From: Boseongicola sp. H5
GTDB lineage: Bacteria; Pseudomonadota; Alphaproteobacteria; Rhodobacterales; Rhodobacteraceae
Length of the DNA: 64,000 nucleotides
Direction of reading: 5' to 3'
Assembly: GCA_020622165.1 (NCBI GenBank)
Contig: JACNMN010000003.1
Span: forward strand, 331,703 to 395,702
Shown here one piece after another: positions 48,914 through 57,828 of the stretch; position 1 is the first letter of the stretch; the number at the start of each line of letters is the position of its first letter. The position numbers and the translations under genes are program-made. A model generated the notes under the pieces. That model was given only the letters and a program-made list of their open reading frames with translations, made no database searches and had not been told where the DNA came from.

Positions 48914-48933
48914 TGTATACCGATGTATACCGG
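48914..48933. repeat. Tandem 10-bp repeat TGTATACCGA/TGTATACCGG upstream of icd
   Basis: Two copies of TGTATACCG, each with a GTATAC palindrome, repeat with a 10-base period, placing both on the same helix face. They lie 74-93 bases before the icd ATG. GTATAC cores are seen in GntR-type operators; the binder here is unknown. Confidence 0.5.
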
Positions 48934-48958
48934 TGGCGTGGTGTCGCGGGGCCCTCGT

Positions 48959-49529
48959 TCAGGCCTTGCGCAGGAAACCCCAGATCATCGCACAGGTCCA
49001 GATCAGACCGAGGGCGAAAGCCACCATCCCGAGCGGCGGAAAAAGACCCAGTAGCCCCGCGCCGATACCAAGGATCGAGATGACAGGTGGCCATGGCCGG
49101 GCGAGCAGGGCCGTGCCGTTGACAAGGATCAGCCAGAGCGCGCCCAACAGCGCGGACCCAAGGGCGAGCAGGCCGATTGCGGGCATGAGGGAGGGGCTGG
49201 CCAGCCCGCTCATCAGCGCGATGCTCAGCGCCGCGTTCCCCACCAGGCAGGCGGCCGCCAGAAACCCGGGCCAGCGGATCCATACGGCGTGATGCGTGAG
49301 GTTGCGGATCGCGATGACGAGCGCAATCGTCGCGGCCGCGGATATCAGTTTGAGCGCATCCAGAATCTAGAAGGCGGAGGGCACCTCCATGGCGCGGCGG
49401 GCCATCGTCGCGGGGTCTTGCATCGCGCTTGCCCCGATCCAGAGCATCCCGATCAGAAGCATGGAGAGCGACTTGATCCCGTCGGTCGCCGCCGGTGAAG
49501 CGGCTGGGAGGGTTCGGTTCGGTCTGCAC
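48959..49529 (-). pseudogene. Decayed integral membrane protein gene (frameshift and amber stop)
   Basis: On the minus strand a strong AAAGGAGG lies six bases before GTG at 49529, but that frame soon leaves the coding sense. A second frame then encodes a membrane protein, SLSMLLIGMLWIGASAMQDP and MARRAMEVPSAF, reaches a TAG at 49370-49368, and goes straight on with ILDALKLISAAATIALVIAI and four more hydrophobic segments to the stop at 48959. The last 94 residues form an open frame from 49243. Continuity of the hydrophobic pattern on both sides of the TAG implies a former protein of about 180-190 residues, family not recognised. A sequencing error is the alternative. Confidence 0.6.
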
Positions 49530-49596
49530 GTCCGGCCTCCTTTACAAGGAGATTGTGCAGGGGGACCTGAGTTGCAACATCTTGCGGCCCTGACGT

Positions 49597-49818
49597 TCAG
49601 CCGGGGCCTTTCCGCGCGAGCTGCTCGGCCAGATACTTGCGCGCCCGCGCCTCGGCCATGCGGACGCGAACGGCGGTGCGAAACGCCTCCTCCGTCGAGG
49701 GGGAAGAGGCACCGATCACCTCGGCGACGCGATTTATCAGAAGATCGTCGTCAAGGGCTTCCGCTGCCTCGATCGTGTCTTTGGCGAGTTTATCGGCAAG
49801 CTCTTCGACAATACTCAT
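49597..49818 (-). CDS. Small conserved-type hypothetical protein
   Basis: Protein of 73 residues, mainly helical and charged: MSIVEELADKLAKDTIEAAE, then an Arg/Ala-rich C-terminal helix (RMAEARARKYLAEQL). No signal, no metal motif and no family recognised. It starts 11 bases after the alpha/beta hydrolase stop and is probably cotranscribed with it. Confidence 0.6.
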   Translation of the reverse strand: MSIVEELADKLAKDTIEAAEALDDDLLINRVAEVIGASSPSTEEAFRTAVRVRMAEARARKYLAEQLARKGPG

Positions 49819-49829
49819 GGGCGTGGTCT

Positions 49830-50483
49830 CTAGCGTGTGGTTTCCGTCAGCCGCCGACGCACATAGGTCTGAACGCTCTCGATCATCGGGTCCATATGCG
49901 GATCTTCGAAGAAATGGCCCGCGTTTTCCACCTCTTCATGGGTGATCGTGATGCCTTTCTGCTCATGCAGCTTGTCCACCAGAATGCGCGTGTCCTGCGG
50001 TTTGGCCACGCGGTCGGAGGCCCCGTTGATGATCAGGCCCGAAGCGGGGCAGGGCGCCAGAAAGCTGAAATCATACATGTTGGCGGGGGGGGAGACACTA
50101 ATGAAGCCGGTGATTTCCGGGCGCCGCATCAGAAGCTGCATGCCGATCCACGCGCCGAACGAGAATCCGGCGACCCAGCAATGCTTCGAATTCGGGTTCA
50201 TCGACTGAAGATAATCGAGCGCTGAGGCGGCATCGGACAATTCGCCGATGCCCTGGTCATATTCGCCCTGCGACCGGCCGACACCGCGGAAATTGAAGCG
50301 CAGCACCGTGAAGCCCATATTGTAGAATGCGTAGTGCAGGTTATAGACCACGCGGTTGTTCATCGTGCCGCCGAATTGCGGATGCGGGTGCAGGATGATG
50401 GCAATCGGCGCGTCCTTGGCCTTTTGTGGGTGATAACGACCCTCAAGCCGACCTTCTGGGCCGGGGAAAATGACCTCGGGCAT
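49830..50483 (-). CDS. Alpha/beta hydrolase
   Basis: Hydrolase of 217 residues. It has the HPHPQFGG oxyanion loop, the nucleophile elbow GFSFGAWIG, the acid in GASDRVA, and the histidine in NAGHFFEDP. This pattern matches the widely conserved CocE/dienelactone-hydrolase-like proteins (YP_ 'alpha/beta superfamily hydrolase') often annotated without substrate. ATG 50483 is chosen over 50486 because the GGAGG would be too close to the first. It is divergent from iscR, and the gap holds the palindrome at 50543. Confidence 0.82.
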   Translation of the reverse strand: MPEVIFPGPEGRLEGRYHPQKAKDAPIAIILHPHPQFGGTMNNRVVYNLHYAFYNMGFTVLRFNFRGVGRSQGEYDQGIGELSDAASALDYLQSMNPNSKHCWVAGFSFGAWIGMQLLMRRPEITGFISVSPPANMYDFSFLAPCPASGLIINGASDRVAKPQDTRILVDKLHEQKGITITHEEVENAGHFFEDPHMDPMIESVQTYVRRRLTETTR

Positions 50484-50542
50484 CATGCCTCCTTCGTGGC
50501 GGTCCGGTTGACGACGGCTTGACAGCAGGGCCGGGCGCTACC

Positions 50543-50555
50543 TAGAACAATTCTA
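50543..50555. promoter_or_regulatory. TAGAA-N3-TTCTA palindrome (Irr/ICE-like box) at the iscR promoter
   Basis: Perfect 13-bp inverted repeat TAGAACAATTCTA, followed by AAAC. It resembles the iron control element bound by the heme-responsive regulator Irr (TTTAGAA-N3-TTCTAAA). It lies 103 bases before iscR, between divergent genes. Confidence 0.6.
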
Positions 50556-50657
50556 AACTCCGGGCGTGTCGGAGAAATGGGTGGATGGCAATTAAGCCGC
50601 CCGCCGGCAAAGGTCAATGTTTCGGCGCGTCTTGCGCCAATGATGGAGACGGCGGCA

Positions 50658-51119
50658 ATGAAACTCAGCACCAAGGGCCGGTATGCGATGGTGGCGCTCG
50701 CCGATCTGGCTTTGCAGACGGATGATGGGCTGACCTCGCTTTCGGAGATTGCGAAACGCCAGGATATCTCGCTTCCCTATCTCGAACAGCTTTTCGTCAA
50801 GCTGCGCCGGGGCGGGTTGGTGGAATCCGTCCGCGGACCGGGTGGCGGGTACCGGCTGGCCAAGCTGCCCGCGGAGATCCGAGTGGTGGAGATTTTCGAA
50901 GCCGTCGACGAAACGGTGAGCGCCCTGCACACGGGCGCGGGCGCGTCGGGCGGAAGCTCGGGCAGCCGCGCGCAGAGCATGACCAACCGGCTGTGGGAAA
51001 GCCTGAGCGCCCATGTCTATGTGTATCTGCATCAGACCCGCCTGTCGGATGTGGTGACCAATGAACTGACCCCATGCCCGGCGGTGCCCAATCTTTTCGA
51101 AGTGGTGGATGACGCTTGA
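50658..51119 (+). CDS. iscR: Rrf2-family regulator IscR, without the cysteine triad
   Basis: Winged-helix regulator of 153 residues at the head of the suf operon. N-terminal MKLSTKGRYAMVALADLALQ and recognition helix ISLPYLEQLFVKLRRGGLVESVRGPGGGYRLA are standard. In place of the three Cys ligands of E. coli IscR it has a Ser/Gly stretch (GAGASGGSSGSRAQSM); the only cysteine is near the C-terminus (ELTPCPAVPN). Rhodobacter sphaeroides IscR is also described as a single-cysteine type that still senses an Fe-S cluster. The ATG at 50658 has GGAGA upstream; the frame extends farther but without similarity. Confidence 0.9.
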   Translation: MKLSTKGRYAMVALADLALQTDDGLTSLSEIAKRQDISLPYLEQLFVKLRRGGLVESVRGPGGGYRLAKLPAEIRVVEIFEAVDETVSALHTGAGASGGSSGSRAQSMTNRLWESLSAHVYVYLHQTRLSDVVTNELTPCPAVPNLFEVVDDA

Positions 51120-51243
51120 CGGCGCCGGTTTACGGCATATTGCGCCTGACCGGCTCGGCGCGGTCGTGTGACGGGCGGTCCCCTATTGCGCGTGCGTTGC
51201 GCGGCCGGATAGCCGGGGCCGCGCGCGACGCGGTGTGTCCACG

Positions 51244-52287
51244 ATGAACCGGGTCTATCTGGATCATAACGCGACCATGCCCCTGCGGGCGGAGGCGCGC
51301 GAGGCGATGGTGGCGGCGATGGATATCGTCGGCAATCCGTCCTCCGTACATGCGGAGGGGCGCGCGGCCAAGGGGCTGGTGGAGACCGCCCGGGCCGAGG
51401 TCGCCGAGGCCTTCGGGGCGCAGGCCGCCGATATCGTCTTTCTGTCCGGCGCGACGGAAGCGGCGGCCCTTGCCTGCGCGGGGCGCGGTCTGCACGGGGC
51501 GGCGGTGGAACATGATGCGGTCCGCGCGTGGATCGCCGAGGATCTGGCCGTGGACCGGGCCGGGCAGGTGGCGATCGCCGATCCGGGCCGAAGTGCTGTG
51601 CAGTTGGCCAATTCGGAGACCGGCATTCTTCAGACCCTCCCCGAGGGTCTCGCCGTCAGCGACATGACGCAGGCTTTCGGCAAGCTGCCCGTGGCCTTCG
51701 ACTGGTCCGGCGTCGATATGGCGCTGATCTCGGCGCACAAACTGGGCGGGCCGAAGGGAATCGGGGCGCTTGTTCTGCGCCGCGGGCTGGATCTGGAAGC
51801 CCGGATCAAGGGCGGCGGGCAGGAGATGGGCCGGCGTTCGGGCACGGAAAACATCATTGGCATTGCAGGATTTGGGGCTGCTGCACGGGCTGCGACACAA
51901 GATCTGGAGGCTGGTGTCTGGGACAGGGTTGCCAAACTTAGAAATATTCTAGAAACAGCTCTGGAAGCCCGCGCAAAAGAGACTATTTTTGTCGGGAAAG
52001 ATGTCGAGCGGCTTCCCAACACGTCCTGCATCGTGACGCCGGGCTGGAAAGGGGAGACGCAGGTGATGCAGATGGATCTGGCCGGGTTCGCAATCTCGGC
52101 AGGGTCCGCCTGTTCATCGGGCAAGGTCAGATCCAGCGCCGTTCTGCGCGCAATGGGGTTCGACGAGACCGCGGCGGCCAGCGCCATTCGCGTCTCGCTT
52201 GGCCCGGAGACGACCGAGGAAGAGGTCTTGCGATTCTGCGAGACCTGGTTAGGAGCCCATGCCCGGTTTCGGGCGCGGGTCGCGTAG
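51244..52287 (+). CDS. Cysteine desulfurase (IscS/NifS-like)
   Basis: PLP enzyme of 347 residues that mobilises sulfur from cysteine for cluster assembly. PLP lysine Lys166 is in ALISAHKLGGPKG; the persulfide cysteine Cys290 is in SAGSACSSGKVRSS. It is shorter than E. coli IscS (404), mainly in the central segment, and the N-terminal NRVYLDHNATMPL is typical. The ATG at 51244 is preferred to GTG 51235. Bases of about 51856-52000 are markedly AT-rich and contain a second TAGAA-N3-TTCTA palindrome. It lies after iscR and before sufB. Confidence 0.88.
   Translation: MNRVYLDHNATMPLRAEAREAMVAAMDIVGNPSSVHAEGRAAKGLVETARAEVAEAFGAQAADIVFLSGATEAAALACAGRGLHGAAVEHDAVRAWIAEDLAVDRAGQVAIADPGRSAVQLANSETGILQTLPEGLAVSDMTQAFGKLPVAFDWSGVDMALISAHKLGGPKGIGALVLRRGLDLEARIKGGGQEMGRRSGTENIIGIAGFGAAARAATQDLEAGVWDRVAKLRNILETALEARAKETIFVGKDVERLPNTSCIVTPGWKGETQVMQMDLAGFAISAGSACSSGKVRSSAVLRAMGFDETAAASAIRVSLGPETTEEEVLRFCETWLGAHARFRARVA
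51939..51951. promoter_or_regulatory. Second TAGAA-N3-TTCTA palindrome, inside the desulfurase gene
   Basis: Perfect 13-bp inverted repeat TAGAAATATTCTA, the same half-sites and spacing as the site before iscR. It lies 440 bases before sufB inside the coding sequence. Whether it is a working operator for an internal promoter is not shown. Confidence 0.45.
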
Positions 52288-52390
52288 CAGGGCAGGGCTG
52301 TAGACCCGGTTCTGAGGAAACGGCGCGACCCGAGGGCACGGGATGGAAACAGGGCGGCGGACACCGCCCCAATAGCGAACGGGATGACCC

Positions 52391-53911
52391 ATGACAGCAC
52401 TCGACACGGATATTCGCGACGGTGTGGACCGCGAAACGGTGGAAACCGTTCAGGCCATGGGCGGCAAATACAAATACGGTTGGGAGACCGATATCGAGAT
52501 GGACTATGCGCCCAAGGGCGTGAACGAGGATATCGTTCGTCTGATCTCGGAGAAAAACGGCGAGCCCGAGTGGATGTTGGATTGGCGTCTGCAGGCGTTC
52601 AAACGCTGGAAGCAGATGGACGAGCCGGAATGGGCGATGGTGAACTACCCGCCGATCGACTACCAGGATCAGTATTACTATGCCCGGCCCAAGAGCATGG
52701 AAGAGAAGCCGAAATCCCTCGATGACGTGGATCCGAAGCTTCTGGCGACCTATGACAAGCTGGGCATTCCGCTGAGAGAGCAGATGATCCTCGCCGGTGT
52801 CGAAGGCGCCGAGGAAGTGCCCGCGGAAGGCCGCAAGGTCGCGGTGGACGCGGTGTTCGACAGCGTTTCGGTCGGGACGACTTTCCAGAAGGAACTGAAA
52901 GAGGCGGGCGTGATCTTCTGCTCGATCTCCGAAGCGATCCAGGAGCATCCCGAACTGGTGAAGAAGTACCTCGGTTCTGTCGTGCCGATCACCGACAATT
53001 TCTTTGCGACGCTGAATTCGGCCGTCTTCTCGGACGGCTCGTTCGTCTACGTGCCGCCGGGCGTGCGCTGCCCGATGGAGCTCTCCACCTATTTCCGGAT
53101 CAATGCCGAGAATACCGGGCAGTTCGAGCGGACGTTGATCATCGCCGACAAGGGCTCTTACGTCAGCTATCTGGAAGGCTGCACCGCGCCGCAGCGCGAC
53201 ACCCATCAGCTGCACGCGGCGGTTGTCGAACTGGTGGCGCTGGAAGATGCGGAGATCAAGTATTCCACGGTCCAGAACTGGTATCCGGGCGACGAGAACG
53301 GCAAGGGCGGGATCTACAATTTCGTGACCAAACGCGCCGATTGCCGGGGCGACAGGTCCAAGGTGATGTGGACCCAGGTCGAGACCGGATCGGCGATCAC
53401 ATGGAAATATCCGTCCTGCATTCTGCGTGGCGATGACAGCCAAGGAGAGTTCTACTCCATCGCAATCGCCAACAACATGCAGCAGGCCGATACCGGCACC
53501 AAGATGATCCATCTGGGCAAGAACACGAAAAGTCGGATCGTGTCCAAGGGCATCAGTGCGGGCCGGGCGCAGAACACCTATCGCGGTCTGGTCTCCATGC
53601 ATCCGAAGGCCAAGAACGGGCGGAACTACACGCAATGCGACTCGCTTCTGATCGGCGATCAGTGCGGCGCGCACACGGTTCCCTATATCGAGGTCAAGAA
53701 CAACTCCGCCCGCGTGGAGCATGAGGCGACGACATCGAAAGTGGATGACGATCAGCTGTTCTATTGCCGTCAGCGGGGCATGGACGAGGAAGAAGCCGTG
53801 GCCCTGGTTGTGAATGGGTTCTGCAAGGAGGTGCTGCAGGCCCTGCCGATGGAATTCGCGATGGAAGCGCAGCAGCTTGTGGCGATTTCGCTGGAAGGCT
53901 CCGTGGGGTAA
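52391..53911 (+). CDS. sufB: Fe-S cluster scaffold SufB
   Basis: SufBC2D scaffold subunit of 506 residues on which clusters are assembled. Conserved beta-helix stretches: MDWRL-type [44 protein letters not shown], and near the C-terminus [24 protein letters not shown] with the Cys/Glu/His area used for cluster binding. The ATG at 52391 fits. The last base of its stop is the first of the next gene start (TAATG). Confidence 0.95.
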   Translation: MTALDTDIRDGVDRETVETVQAMGGKYKYGWETDIEMDYAPKGVNEDIVRLISEKNGEPEWMLDWRLQAFKRWKQMDEPEWAMVNYPPIDYQDQYYYARPKSMEEKPKSLDDVDPKLLATYDKLGIPLREQMILAGVEGAEEVPAEGRKVAVDAVFDSVSVGTTFQKELKEAGVIFCSISEAIQEHPELVKKYLGSVVPITDNFFATLNSAVFSDGSFVYVPPGVRCPMELSTYFRINAENTGQFERTLIIADKGSYVSYLEGCTAPQRDTHQLHAAVVELVALEDAEIKYSTVQNWYPGDENGKGGIYNFVTKRADCRGDRSKVMWTQVETGSAITWKYPSCILRGDDSQGEFYSIAIANNMQQADTGTKMIHLGKNTKSRIVSKGISAGRAQNTYRGLVSMHPKAKNGRNYTQCDSLLIGDQCGAHTVPYIEVKNNSARVEHEATTSKVDDDQLFYCRQRGMDEEEAVALVVNGFCKEVLQALPMEFAMEAQQLVAISLEGSVG

Positions 53912-54789
53912 TGTCCGCGCCGTTCGAGACAGAGCGGGCCACCTATCTCTACGATGTGTTGTCGCCCGAGCGGTTGACGCGGATCGTGGATGTGGGGGCC
54001 AATCCGCTGGAAGCGGCACCCTACGAGGGGTTGCTGAAGGCAGGCCTGTGCGAGGTCTGGGGCTTCGAACCTCAGCCGGAGAGATATGACGAGCTGGTCG
54101 CCGAAGCCGGTCCGCATGAGCATTATCTGCCTCATGCGATCGGCGCGGATGGCCCGGCCACGCTGAATATCTGTCAGGGCTCGGGCTTCACGTCTCTGCT
54201 TGAACCGAACATGGACACGTTGGACGCGATTGGCCGGATGCGTCGCGGCGCGACGGTGAAGGAGCGTCTGGAGATCGTCACGAAGCCGCTGGACGGGCTG
54301 GAGGATCTGCCCGATTTCGATTTGCTGAAGATCGACATTCAGGGCGGTGAAACGGTTGTTTTCGAACATGGCGTCAAGAAGCTGAGGTCGGCCCTTGCGG
54401 TCATCACCGAAGTTGCGGCCATACCGCTTTACGTCGATCAGCCGCTGATCGACGCGCAGATGCAAAGCTTGCGAAAGCTCGGGTATCAGTTGCACAAGTT
54501 CCTGTTCCTGAAGACGATCAAGTTCTTCAACGTCCATACCAGCCGGCTTCAGAGGCGGTTCTATCGCAGCCAGGCGGTGGATGGGGATGCGGTGTTCCTT
54601 CGGGCGCTTCTGGATATCCCCAGCCTCGGCGATGAGGAGCTGAAACATCTGGCCATGCTGAGCGACGCGGTTCTGCTGAGCCAGGATATCACCGTCACGG
54701 CGATGGGCGAGTTGTCGGTTCGCGGAAAACTGTCGGAGGATCAGCTTCACGGCTATATCGACCGGCTGCCGCATGTGGATCCGAGATAG
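53911..54789 (+). CDS. FkbM family methyltransferase
   Basis: Protein of 292 residues. The FkbM-type SAM core is visible: [55 protein letters not shown] and [17 protein letters not shown]. FkbM-like enzymes O-methylate sugars or small molecules. The gene is fused to the suf operon by a TAATG overlap with sufB, which is unusual and suggests cotranslation. The last 100 residues are less typical. Substrate unknown. Confidence 0.8.
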   Translation: MSAPFETERATYLYDVLSPERLTRIVDVGANPLEAAPYEGLLKAGLCEVWGFEPQPERYDELVAEAGPHEHYLPHAIGADGPATLNICQGSGFTSLLEPNMDTLDAIGRMRRGATVKERLEIVTKPLDGLEDLPDFDLLKIDIQGGETVVFEHGVKKLRSALAVITEVAAIPLYVDQPLIDAQMQSLRKLGYQLHKFLFLKTIKFFNVHTSRLQRRFYRSQAVDGDAVFLRALLDIPSLGDEELKHLAMLSDAVLLSQDITVTAMGELSVRGKLSEDQLHGYIDRLPHVDPR

Positions 54790-54800
54790 GGGTGGAACAT

Positions 54801-55112
54801 ATGATCATCACGACCACGCATAGTGTCGAAGGCCACCAGATCGCCGAATACAAGGGGATCGTCGTGGGCGAAGCGATCCTTGGCGCGAATGTGTTTCGCG
54901 ACCTCTTCGCGAGGGTCACCGATATCGTCGGGGGCCGGTCGGGCGCCTATGAAGAGGAACTTGGCAAGGCCCGCCAGACCGCGCTTGACGAGATGGCCGA
55001 TCACGCCCGCGACCTGGGCGCCACGGCGGTCGTCGGCGTGGATCTGGATTACGAGGTCATCAACAACATGCTGATGGTCTCGGCCTCCGGCACCGCGGTG
55101 CGGCTCGGCTGA
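54801..55112 (+). CDS. YbjQ/UPF0145 family protein
   Basis: Small protein of 103 residues: [41 protein letters not shown], and [15 protein letters not shown]. It forms pentamers in known structures and is often called a heavy-metal-binding domain protein; its role is not established. The ATG at 54801 is preferred; a GTG three codons before is also in frame. It lies between the FkbM gene and sufC in the suf operon. Confidence 0.82.
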   Translation: MIITTTHSVEGHQIAEYKGIVVGEAILGANVFRDLFARVTDIVGGRSGAYEEELGKARQTALDEMADHARDLGATAVVGVDLDYEVINNMLMVSASGTAVRLG

Positions 55113-55272
55113 GCATGGCGACAGCATCCGATATCCTGCCCGGCCACAGGCCCGATGGCGTCCGCGATGCGATATCCGGCGCCCGAAACGACCGTATCAC
55201 CCGCGCGGCTGCCCGCGCACTGCATTCATCCGGCGCCCGTTGCGGCGGCCTGACAATCAAGAGGACCCATAT

Positions 55273-56028
55273 ATGTTGAGCATCAAGAACCTGCACGTGA
55301 AGCTGGAAGAGGAAGACAAGCAGATCCTGAAAGGGGTCGACCTGACGGTCGAATCCGGCAAGGTCCATGCGATCATGGGGCCGAACGGCTCGGGCAAGTC
55401 GACGCTGAGCTATGTGCTTTCGGGCCGCGATGGCTATGAGGTGACCGAAGGTGAGGCCGTTCTGGAGGGGCAGGATATCCTTGACATGGACCCCGAGGAA
55501 CGCGCCGCCGCTGGCCTGTTTCTGGCGTTCCAGTACCCGGTCGAGATCCCGGGCGTGGGCAACATGACCTTCCTTCGGACGGCCGTGAACGCACAGCGCA
55601 AGGCCCGCGGCGAGGAGGAGATGAGCGCCGCGGATTTCCTCAAGCTGATCCGGGAGAAGGCCAAGGCCCTGAAGATCGATGCGGACATGCTGAAACGGCC
55701 GGTCAATGTCGGCTTTTCCGGCGGTGAGAAGAAGCGCAATGAGATCCTGCAGATGGCGATGCTGGAGCCGAAGATGTGCATTCTGGATGAAACCGATAGC
55801 GGGCTGGATGTCGATGCCATGAAACTGGTCGCCGAGGGGGTGAACGCCCTGCGTGATGCGGGCCGGGGCTTTCTGGTCATCACTCATTATCAGCGTCTGC
55901 TGGACCATATCAAACCGGACGTCGTGCATATCATGGCCGATGGCCGCATCGTGAAGACCGGCGGGCCCGAACTGGCCCTTGAGGTCGAGGAAAACGGATA
56001 TGGCGATATTCTGGCGGAGGTGGCGTGA
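55273..56028 (+). CDS. sufC: Fe-S cluster assembly ATPase SufC
   Basis: ABC-type ATPase of the SufBC2D complex, 251 residues. Walker A GPNGSGKST, signature FSGGEKKRNEILQ and Walker B CILDETDSGLD are all present, with the switch His in VITHYQRLL. ATP hydrolysis drives SufB-SufD rearrangement for cluster assembly. The ATG at 55273 has AGAGGA upstream. The 160-base gap before it contains a 54-codon frame that I do not call a gene. Its stop overlaps the sufD start by one base. Confidence 0.96.
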   Translation: MLSIKNLHVKLEEEDKQILKGVDLTVESGKVHAIMGPNGSGKSTLSYVLSGRDGYEVTEGEAVLEGQDILDMDPEERAAAGLFLAFQYPVEIPGVGNMTFLRTAVNAQRKARGEEEMSAADFLKLIREKAKALKIDADMLKRPVNVGFSGGEKKRNEILQMAMLEPKMCILDETDSGLDVDAMKLVAEGVNALRDAGRGFLVITHYQRLLDHIKPDVVHIMADGRIVKTGGPELALEVEENGYGDILAEVA

Positions 56029-57326
56029 TGGCGTTGGCTCAAGCCAAGATCGACCTGACCGAGGCGCGGCTTTCCAGGCTGGAGATGCCCGCCGGGTCAT
56101 CCTGGGCCGCAGAGGCGCGGCAGGGGGCGGCCGCGCGGTTGCGCGCCTCCGGCCTGCCGACGCGGCGGGACGAATACTGGAAATTCACCGATCCCGCGAC
56201 GCTGACCGCGGCCGAACCGCCACAGGCCGCCATTTTCGAGGCGCGGGACGAGGCGCCGCTTTACGACGGGATCGACCGGCTGAAACTGGTCTTCGTCGAT
56301 GGCGTGTTCGATGCCGCCGCAAGTGACGATCTGACCCTTGAAGGGGTGGAGATCGACCTGCTTGCCGATGCGCTGGCCAAGGATATCCATTGGGCCAAAG
56401 ATCTGTATGGTGTGCTGGAAACCCGCGGGCAGGACCCGGTCGCACGGCCGCTTGCGGCGCTGAACACTGCCTATGCCACGAACGGGATCGTCCTGCGGGC
56501 CACGGGCAAGGTCAGCAAGCCGATCAATCTGATCTATCTGCATAATGACGTGGCCTCGGACGCGATCCTTCACCATCTGGTCAAGATCGAGGAGGGGGCC
56601 GAGGTAACCGTGCTGGAAAGCGGCCCGGCCGCCGCGCGCTTCAACAAATGCATGGAAATCGAGGTGGCCGATGGCGGGACGTTCCACCACGTCAGGGCGC
56701 AGGGCAGGGATCACGAGCGCCGCGCGGTCACGCATATGTTCTCCCGGATCAGCAGCGGATCGACCTTCAAGTCCTTCACGCTGACAGCCAATGGCGTGTT
56801 GACCCGCAACGAGAACATCATCGAGATCGTGGGCGACGATGCGGTGGCCCATGTGGCGGGCGCGGCCCTTGGCGATGGCGCGCGGGGCGCGTTCCACCAT
56901 GACGACACGGTCTTTATCACCCATGACGCGGAGCGATGCGAAAGCCGGCAGGTGTTCAAGAAGGTGCTGCGCAACCGGGCCGAAGGCGTGTTTCAGGGCA
57001 AGATCCTGGTGCGCCAGGGGGCGCAGAAAACCGATGGCTACCAGATCAGCCAGGCGTTGCTTCTGGACGAGGACAGCAGCTTTCAGGCCAAGCCCGAACT
57101 GGAGATCTACGCCGATGACGTGATCTGCTCCCATGGCTCGACCACGGGCGCGATCGACGAGGACGGGCTGTTCTATCTTCGCTCGCGGGGTGTGCCCGAG
57201 GACAAGGCGACCGATCTGCTGGTTCTGGCCTTTCTGGCCGAAGCCATCGAGGAGATCGAGGATGAGCGCCTGCGGGAGGATATCCTGCTGCGTCTGCAGC
57301 AATGGCTGGAGCGGCGGCGCGGGTAA
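56028..57326 (+). CDS. sufD: Fe-S cluster assembly protein SufD
   Basis: Second beta-helix partner of the SufBC2D scaffold, 432 residues. Markers are the repetitive beta stretch with HHLVKIEEGAEVTVLESG and HHVRAQGRDHERRAVTHMF, the GAFHHDDTVFITHDAERCESRQVFKKVL region, and the C-terminal CSHGSTTGAIDEDGLFYLRSRG. Start ATG at 56028 forms TGATG with the sufC stop. Confidence 0.95.
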   Translation: MALAQAKIDLTEARLSRLEMPAGSSWAAEARQGAAARLRASGLPTRRDEYWKFTDPATLTAAEPPQAAIFEARDEAPLYDGIDRLKLVFVDGVFDAAASDDLTLEGVEIDLLADALAKDIHWAKDLYGVLETRGQDPVARPLAALNTAYATNGIVLRATGKVSKPINLIYLHNDVASDAILHHLVKIEEGAEVTVLESGPAAARFNKCMEIEVADGGTFHHVRAQGRDHERRAVTHMFSRISSGSTFKSFTLTANGVLTRNENIIEIVGDDAVAHVAGAALGDGARGAFHHDDTVFITHDAERCESRQVFKKVLRNRAEGVFQGKILVRQGAQKTDGYQISQALLLDEDSSFQAKPELEIYADDVICSHGSTTGAIDEDGLFYLRSRGVPEDKATDLLVLAFLAEAIEEIEDERLREDILLRLQQWLERRRG

Positions 57327-57329
57327 GCC

Positions 57330-57827
57330 ATGGCGGTCACGACGGATATCGTGCAAAGCTGGCGCAGGCCCCGACGGGTGATCCGCAGGCTGCTGGATAT
57401 GGGGCGGCGCGAAGATCGCGCGCTGGTCTATCTGATCCTGGCATGTCTGCTGATCTTCGTGGCCCAGTGGCCGCGCCTGCAGCGCGAGGCGATCCTGATG
57501 CCGGAGCGCCCCCTCGATGCGCTGATCGGCGCGGCTCTTTTCGGCTGGCTGTTCATCGCGCCGCTGTTGTTCTATGCCATCGGCATGCTCAGCCACCTGG
57601 TGGCGCGCATGCTTGGCGGCAAGGGTACCGGCTATTCCGCCCGGCTCGCGCTTTTCTGGTCGCTTCTGGCGACCAGCCCGGCCTTCCTCTTCTACGGGAT
57701 GGTGGCGGGGTTCATCGGGCCGGGGCCCGCCCAAACCATGGTTGGCGTGGGGCTGCTCTTGGCCTTTGTCGTAATCTGGGGCATGACGCTAATCGAGGCC
57801 GAACAGGCGCCTGAAAGGCAGGGCTAG
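57330..57827 (+). CDS. Yip1-like integral membrane protein
   Basis: Protein of 165 residues with a basic N-terminal region and about four hydrophobic helices (residues 32-48, 65-90, 105-125, 135-155). Pattern and context fit the Yip1/YIPF-like domain family, which in bacteria has no known job. It starts three bases after sufD and ends one base before the next gene, so it is inside the suf operon. Confidence 0.68.
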   Translation: MAVTTDIVQSWRRPRRVIRRLLDMGRREDRALVYLILACLLIFVAQWPRLQREAILMPERPLDALIGAALFGWLFIAPLLFYAIGMLSHLVARMLGGKGTGYSARLALFWSLLATSPAFLFYGMVAGFIGPGPAQTMVGVGLLLAFVVIWGMTLIEAEQAPERQG

Positions 57828-57828
57828 G

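Noticed and set aside
55115..55279. 54-codon open frame between ybjQ and sufC starting ATGGCGACAGC
   Set aside because: No ribosome site, no recognisable protein pattern, and it ends by overlapping the sufC start; composition allows such frames by chance.
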